DNA of 25,451 bases from a virus, in the IMG/VR virus record IMGVR_UViG_3300047564_004966, positions 1 to 25,451 of that record. One strand, 5' to 3'. A program made the translations under genes and the position numbers. The notes under the pieces are model-generated. The model did not search any database, was not told where the DNA came from, and was given only the letters and a program-made list of their open reading frames with translations. Below are positions 13,542 through 20,062 of this stretch, one piece after another. How positions within the stretch are numbered: position 1 is the stretch's first letter; each line of letters opens with the position of its first letter.

Positions 13542-13858
13542 TGGATATAATTTTTTCAAGGCAAGTTGCCGAAGAACTAAGTGAACGATACACGATTCTA
13601 GAATTAGAAACTTTTGATGTTGAAGGAAAAATATTAGAAACTTTTTGTGTAGTACCCGGCGATCAGATTCCTCTTGAAGAAGTAGCTCGTCTTGATCATT
13701 GGAAAAAACTGCATAACGAATTTGTACGAGCAAACAACGAAAAAAATGCCAAACTGTGTCACGATTTACGCCCATACTTAAAAGGTAAATGGGGTGGCGA
13801 GTTAGATGAATTTTATGACATAGTTTGCGGCAGGTTTGAATACAAAGAAGAAACATAA
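13541..13858 (+). CDS. hypothetical coupled to DexA-like exonuclease
   Basis: A 105-residue soluble protein, beta-rich at the N-terminus (YTILELETFDVEGKILETF) and helical later (LDHWKKLHNEFVRANNEKN). It ends RFEYKEET. The start overlaps the exonuclease stop (TAATG), which suggests matched synthesis and possibly a functional pairing. No motif recognised. Confidence 0.7.
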   Translation: MDIIFSRQVAEELSERYTILELETFDVEGKILETFCVVPGDQIPLEEVARLDHWKKLHNEFVRANNEKNAKLCHDLRPYLKGKWGGELDEFYDIVCGRFEYKEET

Positions 13859-13900
13859 TACTTGTATATAATCGTTATAAGAGTTGATGATATATACAAT

Positions 13901-14242
13901 ATGAACAAACTTTTTGTTAGTATTTTATTAATCACTCTAACATCGATTGCCGCAGCCGAACCGAGGTCAAGAAAGATACAATCTATGTGCGGCAGTTTTG
14001 AAGATGTTCAATTGACCATGGAAAAATATGGTGAAAAGCTTGTTATAGCTACTCAAAGTCCTAACGAGAAAACTGTTAATTTATTGTACGCTAATTTTGA
14101 GACACAAACTACCAGCTGGTTTATACACGATTTACAAACCGACGAGTATTGTATGCTAGGCGTAGGAGATAAAATTTATATACCTGACACAAGTCCTTTG
14201 AATACAGGCACAGGAATAGGAAAAAAAATTATTTACAAATAA
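13901..14242 (+). CDS. small secreted (periplasmic) protein
   Basis: The ATG at 13901 gives a classic signal peptide, MNKLFVSILLITLTSIAAAE, with likely cleavage after the last Ala. A longer reading from TTG at 13862 would add residues before the signal and is unlikely. The mature part of about 94 residues has two Cys residues, near mature positions 10 and 61, that could form a disulfide in the periplasm. It also has beta strands (EKLVIATQSPNEKTVNLLYA). An intrinsic terminator overlaps its stop codon. Its role is unknown; the signal peptide makes it part of the envelope-directed gene set here. Confidence 0.75.
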   Translation: MNKLFVSILLITLTSIAAAEPRSRKIQSMCGSFEDVQLTMEKYGEKLVIATQSPNEKTVNLLYANFETQTTSWFIHDLQTDEYCMLGVGDKIYIPDTSPLNTGTGIGKKIIYK

Positions 14243-14264
14243 CCTGGTTGATCCAGGTTTTTTT
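14241..14264 (+). terminator. intrinsic terminator
   Basis: AACCTGG (14241-14247) pairs with CCAGGTT (14253-14259) around a TTGAT loop, followed by a run of T to 14264. It starts within the stop codon of the secreted protein gene and closes the clpS-to-secreted-protein run. Confidence 0.85.
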
Positions 14265-14282
14265 ATGATCGAGGAGAATACC

Positions 14283-14357
14283 ATGAGCTGGTTTGCTCAC
14301 CGTCCCACCAGAAATCCACCGCAACCTGTACCAGTCACACCACCACATCGTATGTAA
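14283..14357 (+). CDS. 24-residue proline-rich microprotein
   Basis: An ORF with a strong GAGGAG ribosome site, spaced seven bases before the ATG. The product begins MSWFAHRPTRNPP and goes on as a Pro/His/Arg-rich tail. From memory, short MSWF...PxP...PHR proteins recur in uncultivated phages, which supports a real gene despite its size. It is isolated between a terminator and the promoter region of the barrel gene. Function unknown. Confidence 0.5.
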   Translation: MSWFAHRPTRNPPQPVPVTPPHRM

Positions 14358-14382
14358 TGCCACATAATTGCTAGGTTTTTTG

Positions 14383-14391
14383 CGTAAATAG
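14383..14391 (+). promoter_or_regulatory. late-type box CGTAAATAG
   Basis: The TAAATA core lies 56 bases before the ATG of the barrel gene and just before a 9-bp inverted repeat. It is the only promoter-like element I see for that gene. Confidence 0.4.
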
Positions 14392-14392
14392 C

Positions 14393-14430
14393 AAAGTAGA
14401 CATCAAATAAAAATAATAAGAGTCTACTTT
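14393..14430 (+). promoter_or_regulatory. 9-bp inverted repeat in the leader of the barrel gene
   Basis: AAAGTAGAC (14393-14401) and GTCTACTTT (14422-14430) are perfect complements around a 20-base AT-rich loop. The right arm abuts the ribosome site AAAGGAG (14430-14436), so a folded leader could modulate translation, or the site could be a dimeric operator. Confidence 0.55.
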
Positions 14431-14446
14431 AAAGGAGCTAACAAAA

Positions 14447-16183
14447 ATGAAATACCTCAGCAGAGTCGTTGTGACTTTTGCTGTTTTTCTATCATCTATT
14501 CTTCCAGCTAAAGCAGATATCACTGACGGACATTTTAGTACAAATCAAATTTTTGACGTACAATACTATTGGAGTGGAACCACTCTAAACGCAAGTAATT
14601 TTATTGCACCATTTGACATGAACTTTCAACACCCAACAGTCGGTTCAGGTCAATATTTCGCATTTTTTAACAGTACAACCAATCCGGGTACATATGGTTT
14701 AGGTTTGTATAATTCAGATGGCACACTAGCACAAGTATTACACGACACAGGTACATTGCAAGCCATTGGTCCTGATGCGTTGTTCTACGTTGGATCAGGA
14801 TTTTTTGGTACAGTAATTACAACCAGTGCCGGTTACAATTATGGAGACAATGCAAGTTTCACTAATATGGATACCAGTGTAACATCTGCAGATGCTACAG
14901 GTTATACTTGGGCAAGTACTACACCACTGGGTGCTGGTCAAACAGCCGGAGGAGGATCACCGACAGTAGTTTCCACTGCTGCTGGAACACCTGTTGTGTC
15001 AACATCTACTAGTAACGGTGCAACCACATCTACCACAGTAGATACATTAGGGTCACCAACTGCGGTTACAACCGTAACTGACAGCAGAGGATCTCTCAAT
15101 GAGAAGGAGCTAACAATCACTAGAAATACAACCGTAGTTACAACAACACCAGTAACCAGGGTAGTGACTGATACAACTCCAGTAACAACAACCACTGTAA
15201 CAACACCAACCACAGTAACAACTTATAGTGATGGTTCTACCACAACTACCAATGGCACACCTGTTACCACTACTTCAACAACTAATCAAGTTGTTACTAC
15301 CACTTCAACTTTTAATCAGGTAGTTACAACAAGTGCTGGTCAAGATTACACCACAAGAGTTGATCAATATTCAGTATTAGCCCAAACTAACACGTTTGCT
15401 AATCTACTTAACTCTAATGATGTACTAAATCGTCACAGCATTGTTGATGGTGAACTTGTGTTTCGTGGAAATGTAGATGCGGGCGGAAGTATTAGTTTCT
15501 ACACCTTGGGTGAACGAGCTGGCGAATATGCCAACGATGGTTACACAATTTCTACTAGTCGTTATGGGTTCGGTTTAGATAAACTGGTCAGAAACAATTG
15601 GGTTGTTGGACTAAATGTCAGTCGTTCAAGTACAAGTATGACAGGAAACGATGCCAGTGGTAATCTTTATAAAGATATGATTGCCGTAAACAGCACTGCG
15701 GTTGTTAAAAATTGGATTTTAAGTTCGCAGTTAGGCTACTCGCGTAATGCTATGGATTCTACACACAGTTTACCTGCACTGGGCTATTCAAACAGTTCTA
15801 GTACAAACGGTGATGACTACTGGTTTACAGCTAGGTTATATACACCAGATTTCCGCGGACTAAGACCGTTTGTGGGCGGAAGAGTAGAAAACAATCGTAG
15901 AGATGCTGTTATAGAATCAGGCAGTGCATTGACTGCAATGAGTTATGACGCAGTGAATACCACAACCAATACCACACACTATGGTGTAAGATTTGATCGT
16001 CAAGTAAATTCGTTTAACTTTTACGCCGAAGCAAGTCAAAATTCAGACAATGTTTTAGTGTCACGTATGGGTGTCGGTAAACAGCTAACAGAAAAAGTCT
16101 CTGTTATCCTAGGTGCTACACACCTTAAAAAAGACAGTATAGAAAGTACAGCAGGTAGTATAATGTTGCGAATAGGCTTTTAA
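14447..16183 (+). CDS. secreted Thr-rich protein with autotransporter-like outer-membrane beta-barrel
   Basis: A 578-residue protein with a Sec signal peptide (MKYLSRVVVTFAVFLSSILP, cleavage near AKA). Residues 24-170 form a beta-rich domain. Residues 173-295 form a Thr/Val/Ser-rich stalk, and 331-578 a barrel-like domain. The last has alternating amphipathic strands (YGFGLDKLVRNNWVVGLNVS; RPFVGGRV; SIMLRIGF) and ends in Phe, as BamA-assembled outer-membrane proteins do. It resembles the autotransporter barrel family. A phage product inserted in the host outer membrane could block superinfection, alter receptors or decorate the cell; this is inference. AAAGGAG precedes the ATG, an inverted repeat sits in the leader and a strong terminator follows, so it is a self-contained unit. 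Confidence 0.8.
   Translation: MKYLSRVVVTFAVFLSSILPAKADITDGHFSTNQIFDVQYYWSGTTLNASNFIAPFDMNFQHPTVGSGQYFAFFNSTTNPGTYGLGLYNSDGTLAQVLHDTGTLQAIGPDALFYVGSGFFGTVITTSAGYNYGDNASFTNMDTSVTSADATGYTWASTTPLGAGQTAGGGSPTVVSTAAGTPVVSTSTSNGATTSTTVDTLGSPTAVTTVTDSRGSLNEKELTITRNTTVVTTTPVTRVVTDTTPVTTTTVTTPTTVTTYSDGSTTTTNGTPVTTTSTTNQVVTTTSTFNQVVTTSAGQDYTTRVDQYSVLAQTNTFANLLNSNDVLNRHSIVDGELVFRGNVDAGGSISFYTLGERAGEYANDGYTISTSRYGFGLDKLVRNNWVVGLNVSRSSTSMTGNDASGNLYKDMIAVNSTAVVKNWILSSQLGYSRNAMDSTHSLPALGYSNSSSTNGDDYWFTARLYTPDFRGLRPFVGGRVENNRRDAVIESGSALTAMSYDAVNTTTNTTHYGVRFDRQVNSFNFYAEASQNSDNVLVSRMGVGKQLTEKVSVILGATHLKKDSIESTAGSIMLRIGF
14963..15331 (+). repeat. Thr-rich low-complexity stalk coding repeat
   Basis: This region encodes residues 173-295 of the barrel protein and is made of ACA/ACC/ACT and GTA/GTT codons. 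Near the end two imperfect tandem units encode VTTTSTTNQV and VTTTSTFNQV. Such tracts vary in length easily by slippage or recombination. Confidence 0.7.
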
Positions 16184-16191
16184 CTTAGTAC

Positions 16192-16216
16192 AAAAAGCCC
16201 CGCAAGGGGCTTTTTT
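16192..16216 (+). terminator. intrinsic terminator, probably bidirectional
   Basis: AAAAAGCCCC (16192-16201) pairs with GGGGCTTTTT (16206-16215) around a GCAA tetraloop of the GNRA type. It lies nine bases after the stop of the barrel gene. Confidence 0.92.
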
Positions 16217-16289
16217 ATTTCGGAGCAAATAAGTATTAATAAGTTCGATTACCATTGGTCCATCAAAAAATAATTATAAAGGATCACGA

Positions 16290-16355
16290 ATGTTTAGCCC
16301 AATATACAGGGTTATAATAGTTTCAAACGGGCAGCGGGGGTCATGGATCCGTTAA
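16290..16355 (+). CDS. possible 21-residue leader peptide
   Basis: AAAGGATC lies before an ATG at 16290 that opens a 22-codon ORF (begins MFSPIYRVIIVSNGQRG, ends in WIR). It overlaps the next gene's ATG (16343) by 13 bases, so ribosomes finishing here could restart at that gene. The gap from 16217 to 16289 shows only AT-rich sequence and no clear promoter. Real status is uncertain. Confidence 0.35.
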   Translation: MFSPIYRVIIVSNGQRGSWIR

Positions 16356-17113
16356 CCCTCTTTGCCCTTGCCAATGGCGCTGTTCAGGCTGTCAAAAAAG
16401 GCTGTGAATTATACAAAGAAATGTCCAGCGTGGCCGGAGATGTCAAAGGCGTTCTCAAGGACCTCGACGAGCAATTTGGAGCTAAATTTCGAGACCGTAG
16501 ACCCACAGTAGCTGAGAAGAATCAATATATCGAAGAAAAAAATCGTATCATTGAACTCAGCAAAAAACAACCCGACGATATCTATACACAAATTGGCGAA
16601 GAACTAGGCACTTACTTTGAAAATTATGCTTATTGCAAAGCAATATTTGAAGAAGAAGAAAAACACGCCTATGACGTATATACTGGCACAACCAGTATTG
16701 GTAAAAGAGCATTACAGCGTGTGCTAATGTTGAGCAGACTCCAGGCAATGCAAACAGAATTGCGCGAAATCATGGTATACCAATGTCCACCTGAGCTAGG
16801 AGATCTGTATACCAGAACCGAAGCCATGATGGAGCGTATTCAAAAAGAGCAGGCCATTGCAATCAAATTAAAAAGAGAGCGAGACATAATTGCAGCTAAA
16901 AAAAGACAACGAAGAATTGATCATATTAAATGTAATGCTTACAAGTATGGTATAACTGTTATTTGTCTTATATATGCTTTTTGGTTGGGATGGGCAGTTG
17001 TGCAAGTAAGAATGGAAGACAGACCTGAATTGGGTCGTTGTTTGATACCCAAAGGAACTTGGCCTTACGAACATTACAATAATTTAAAGTGGGTAGATTG
17101 TGAGCCAAAATAA
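16343..17113 (+). CDS. helical protein with C-terminal membrane anchor
   Basis: A 256-residue protein. The N-terminal 200 residues are almost all helical and highly charged (KNQYIEEKNRIIELSKKQ; MERIQKEQAIAIKLKRERD). A hydrophobic helix follows at about 204-222 (GITVICLIYAFWLGWAV), then a short tail with two Cys residues. The basic stretch KKRQRR before the helix suggests the N-terminal part stays in the cytoplasm and the tail is periplasmic. It starts with GGGGG upstream and overlaps a putative leader peptide. I recall similar proteins as hypotheticals in T4-like marine phages. Function unknown. Confidence 0.75.
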   Translation: MDPLTLFALANGAVQAVKKGCELYKEMSSVAGDVKGVLKDLDEQFGAKFRDRRPTVAEKNQYIEEKNRIIELSKKQPDDIYTQIGEELGTYFENYAYCKAIFEEEEKHAYDVYTGTTSIGKRALQRVLMLSRLQAMQTELREIMVYQCPPELGDLYTRTEAMMERIQKEQAIAIKLKRERDIIAAKKRQRRIDHIKCNAYKYGITVICLIYAFWLGWAVVQVRMEDRPELGRCLIPKGTWPYEHYNNLKWVDCEPK

Positions 17114-17282
17114 TAAAGTTAAATATACATCTAAGGCCAACAGTGGTCTAGTTATTAGAATGCATTTTGAACATAATTACAGTGTACAGGATATTTGTTT
17201 AAGACTTAGATACCCCGAAACTGTAGTGGAAGAAATTATAATAAGACACTTAGAAGAAAATGACAAATCCAGGAGTAGTTAA
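17100..17282 (+). CDS. small helix-turn-helix-like protein
   Basis: A 60-residue protein from a GTG that overlaps the previous stop. Its core, VIRMHFEHNYSVQDICLRLR, then YPETVVEEIIIRHLEE, has the helix, turn and recognition-helix spacing of small HTH domains (Sxxxx-hydrophobic, then TVxxII). It could be a DNA-binding regulator, but the typical Arg contacts are few. The gene overlaps a second HTH-like gene by 23 bases, so the two are probably made together. Confidence 0.6.
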   Translation: MSQNNKVKYTSKANSGLVIRMHFEHNYSVQDICLRLRYPETVVEEIIIRHLEENDKSRSS

Positions 17283-17388
17283 GGCTGTATTAGAATTACA
17301 CAAGCAAGGATTTTCTTATCTAGCTATTGCTAAGTCTCTTAATCTACATTTAAATGCCGTAGTGGAGATTATAAATGAATACAGCTGA
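17260..17388 (+). CDS. 42-residue helix-turn-helix-like microprotein
   Basis: The ATG at 17260 lies within the end of the previous ORF. The product, MTNPGVVKAVLELHKQGF then SYLAIAKSLNLHLNAVVEII, follows the pattern of resolvase- or sigma-type HTH units (xxLxxxGxSxxxIAxxLxxxxxxVxxII). It resembles the upstream protein in fold, which suggests a pair arising by duplication. It overlaps the next gene by 14 bases. It is too small to do more than bind DNA or a partner. Confidence 0.5.
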   Translation: MTNPGVVKAVLELHKQGFSYLAIAKSLNLHLNAVVEIINEYS

Positions 17389-17536
17389 TTTTTTAACTTT
17401 AGGTCTAAGATTATTCTTTTGGATAGTAACAACCCTGGCAATTGGTCAGGGAAGCGTGTTTGCAATCATAATATGCTTGACAGGTTTTTTAATTATAGAA
17501 AAATTCCTTGAAGACATACAAACTGAACGGAGTTAA
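17375..17536 (+). CDS. 53-residue membrane protein
   Basis: The ATG at 17375 is preceded by GTGGAG and overlaps the previous ORF. The product has two hydrophobic segments, FWIVTTLAIGQGSVFAIII and CLTGFLII, or one long hairpin. It ends in an acidic tail, EKFLEDIQTERS. The CGGAG near its end serves as ribosome site for the next gene. Function unknown. Confidence 0.55.
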   Translation: MNTADFLTLGLRLFFWIVTTLAIGQGSVFAIIICLTGFLIIEKFLEDIQTERS

Positions 17537-17539
17537 TCT

Positions 17540-17986
17540 ATGAACAAAATAATTTTTACATTATTAACAATCCTGTCTATTGAAGCAACGGCGCAAGAAT
17601 TTCCACTGTCAATCACAGAAAACAATCAAATCATTTACAATGAAGCTGATTGGCAGCAGGCAGCACAATCTAATATATTTCAATTGTCTGTACACAAAGT
17701 TTCAATAAATGTTCGCCAACAACAAGTTCCTGTATATTCACTCACTGAATTCAACAATCCAGACGGACAAAAATATGAAATGTTAGAACAACCTGTTTAC
17801 AAAATTTATACTTTTGGCTTGTTAGATTGCCAAACTGCTCTGTTTAACATTATGAATCATTGGTTTGTTGACAAAGACAACAAAATTGTTTACAATGATG
17901 TAAAATCTGTTGGCTCATATATAGTTGATATGAGAGCCAACAATACTCCTCGTAACGATTTATTCCGTCTGGTTTGTAATAAATGA
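17540..17986 (+). CDS. secreted (periplasmic) protein of unknown function
   Basis: A 148-residue protein with signal peptide MNKIIFTLLTILSIEATAQE, cleavage likely after ATA. The mature part of about 129 residues has Cys residues at about 97 and 146, which could form a disulfide, and a mixed alpha/beta pattern. It overlaps the next gene, a periplasmic DD-peptidase, as ATGA. The two are coupled and both exported, so they may act together on the cell wall; this is inference. Confidence 0.75.
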   Translation: MNKIIFTLLTILSIEATAQEFPLSITENNQIIYNEADWQQAAQSNIFQLSVHKVSINVRQQQVPVYSLTEFNNPDGQKYEMLEQPVYKIYTFGLLDCQTALFNIMNHWFVDKDNKIVYNDVKSVGSYIVDMRANNTPRNDLFRLVCNK

Positions 17987-18750
17987 CTATTCGCTTTCTA
18001 ATAACAGCAATCATAATGATTGTTAGCAGTTCCGTATTCTCTGCTAACATATCAGCTAAATCGTGGCTTATTGCAGATGGCGAAGGCAATATTCTTGAAC
18101 AAGAAAATATCAATATTCAGCAACCTATTGCCAGTATTACAAAATTAATGACTGCAATGGTGGTATTAGACTCAAACGAAAATTTAAAAACAACAGTTGT
18201 CAAGAGATTTCGCGGACTGACAGTCACTAGAGAGCAACTACTCAATCTTGCAATAATAAAATCAGACAATCAAGCAGCCAAAATGTTGTGCGAATTATAC
18301 CACCGTGGATATAAACAGTGCATTGAAGATATGAATCACAAGGCGCAAATTTTAGGAATGCGTGATACAAGATTTGAAGATAGCAGTGGGCTAGACAATC
18401 GTAATGTAAGTACACCGCAAGATTTAATAAAACTTTTATTAGCAGCGGAAAAATATCCTGCCATTGTGTATGCCAGTAACCAAAGCGTTGGGGAACTGCT
18501 AAAACCCAAAAAGAAAAAAATTCTTAAATGGCGCTATACAAATACCAATCCGCTAGTGGCCAAATATAATGTAATTGTGAGCAAAACTGGATATGTACGT
18601 GCCAGCGGTGGTTGTTTGATCATGAGTATAATTATCAAGAAACAAAAAAAACTTTTTGTTGTTTTGAATAGTTCTACAACCAGAACAAGAATCCATGACA
18701 TGGAACAATTGATATTGACTACCATTCAAGAAGAACACAATCAAAAGTAA
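17983..18750 (+). CDS. periplasmic DD-peptidase (PBP7 / DacA-type serine hydrolase)
   Basis: The 255-residue protein is a peptidase family S11 (low-molecular-mass PBP) enzyme. It has a signal peptide (1-20, ending VFSA) and all three penicillin-binding motifs: SITK with the nucleophile Ser51 and Lys54, SDN (94-96) and KTG (201-203). It lacks the C-terminal beta domain and amphipathic anchor of DacA and is close in size to the core of PbpG (PBP7), a DD-endopeptidase. It would trim or cut peptide cross-links. In the phage it may assist lysis, loosen the wall or remodel it during infection. Coupled with the secreted protein upstream. Followed by 82 bases containing a late-type box. Confidence 0.9.
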   Translation: MTIRFLITAIIMIVSSSVFSANISAKSWLIADGEGNILEQENINIQQPIASITKLMTAMVVLDSNENLKTTVVKRFRGLTVTREQLLNLAIIKSDNQAAKMLCELYHRGYKQCIEDMNHKAQILGMRDTRFEDSSGLDNRNVSTPQDLIKLLLAAEKYPAIVYASNQSVGELLKPKKKKILKWRYTNTNPLVAKYNVIVSKTGYVRASGGCLIMSIIIKKQKKLFVVLNSSTTRTRIHDMEQLILTTIQEEHNQK

Positions 18751-18767
18751 TTTGATAAAATAGTTAA

Positions 18768-18776
18768 AATAAATAC
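18768..18776 (+). promoter_or_regulatory. late-type box AATAAATAC
   Basis: The TAAATA core lies 56 bases before the dehydrogenase ATG (18833), in the only gap of this region. It is the likely promoter of the dehydrogenase-oxygenase-amidinotransferase operon. Confidence 0.45.
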
Positions 18777-18832
18777 GTTACTTATTCAATAATTGATTTT
18801 TATAATCATTAAAATTCAACAAGGACAAAAAA

Positions 18833-20062
18833 ATGACAGTAGGTTTTATTGGTTTGGGTAAACTAGGCATGGCTTGTGCAGAAACCATGGCTGGTCATTA
18901 CGCTGTAACCGGTTATGATATAAATTCAAAGCAAAGCAACAAAATTAAAATATCGGACAATTTGCGTGGTGCAGTTACAGGCAAAGAAATTGTATTTGTA
19001 GCAGTACAGACCCCACACGATCCGGATTATGATGGTTCAAAACCAATAACTCATTTACCCAACAAAGATTTTGATTATACTATTGTAAAGAATGTTTTAA
19101 AACAAATTGATCAATGGGCAAGTCCAGATCAACTTATTGTTCTTATTTCTACTGTATTACCCGGCACAGTTCGTAGAGAACTCAGAGACTGTATTACTGT
19201 TCCACGTTTCATTTATAATCCATATCTTATTGCAATGGGCAGTGTAGAATGGGACATGATAAATCCTGAAATGGTGATCATTGGTACCGAAGATGGTAGT
19301 GAAACTGGTGATGCTCGATTACTGATTGATTTTTATCGACCGTTAATGCAAAACAATCCTCGTTATGTTGTGGGCACGTGGGATGAAGCAGAATCAATTA
19401 AAATATTTTATAATACATTTATTAGTACAAAAATTGGTCTAGTAAACATGATTCAAGATGTTTCAATGAAAAACGGAAACATCAACGTTGACATAGTTAC
19501 CGATGCATTAGCCAATAGCACAACACGTATTATGAGTCCCAAATACATGAAGGCGGGAATGGGCGATGCAGGACCTTGTCATCCACGTGATAATATTGCA
19601 TTACGTTGGCTTGCAGAAAAGTTAAATCTTGGTTATGATATTTTTGACACAGTAATGAACGCACGTGAACAACAGGCAAAAAATTTAGCTAGATTTTTAA
19701 AAAGAATTCAAATTGAAAAAAACTTACCTATTTTTATCATGGGCAAGGCATATAAGCCTGATGTAGATTATTGTGATGGAAGTTATAGTTTGTTAATCGG
19801 ACATTACCTAGAAGAAATACAAGCAAAGTATTTTTATATTGATCCTCTCACTGGAGACCAACCTCCGTTCGACGAAGTGCCAGTAATTGCATTTTTGGCT
19901 CATAATAGAGAAGTCACATACGGTTATACTGGAAATCAAAACGAACAAGAATTTTATTGTAAATTAGAAACAGGTAGTGTGATTGTTGATCCGTGGCGTA
20001 AATATCCCAAGAGCAGCGAAAAATATACTGTGATACATTATGGCAACACACGAATGGTTTAA
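18833..20062 (+). CDS. UDP-glucose/GDP-mannose dehydrogenase family enzyme
   Basis: The 409-residue protein begins with an NAD-binding Rossmann motif, GFIGLGKLGMA (Gly7, Gly9, Gly12), followed by YDIN with the ribose-binding Asp29. STVLPGT (107-112) is the family's STVPVGT. The central helical part runs from about 185 to 270 and contains AGPCHPRDNIAL, with the catalytic Cys249 in the position of GGxCxPKD. The C-terminal domain starts GKAYKPD, matching the family's GxAYKxxxxD. Such enzymes oxidise the C6 alcohol of a nucleotide sugar to a uronic acid. It is shorter and more divergent than host forms, so the substrate is uncertain. It overlaps the oxygenase gene by 23 bases. Confidence 0.88.
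   Translation: MTVGFIGLGKLGMACAETMAGHYAVTGYDINSKQSNKIKISDNLRGAVTGKEIVFVAVQTPHDPDYDGSKPITHLPNKDFDYTIVKNVLKQIDQWASPDQLIVLISTVLPGTVRRELRDCITVPRFIYNPYLIAMGSVEWDMINPEMVIIGTEDGSETGDARLLIDFYRPLMQNNPRYVVGTWDEAESIKIFYNTFISTKIGLVNMIQDVSMKNGNINVDIVTDALANSTTRIMSPKYMKAGMGDAGPCHPRDNIALRWLAEKLNLGYDIFDTVMNAREQQAKNLARFLKRIQIEKNLPIFIMGKAYKPDVDYCDGSYSLLIGHYLEEIQAKYFYIDPLTGDQPPFDEVPVIAFLAHNREVTYGYTGNQNEQEFYCKLETGSVIVDPWRKYPKSSEKYTVIHYGNTRMV

Noticed and set aside
13862-13900. Upstream TTG start for the secreted protein at 13901
   Set aside because: It would add 13 residues before a complete signal peptide; the ATG at 13901 gives the normal n-, h- and c-regions.
14938-15213. 91-residue minus-strand ORF rich in Val opposite the barrel gene stalk
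   Set aside because: It is the mirror of the Thr-rich codon tract (ACN read backwards as NGT), with no start signal; the plus-strand frame has the signal peptide and barrel.
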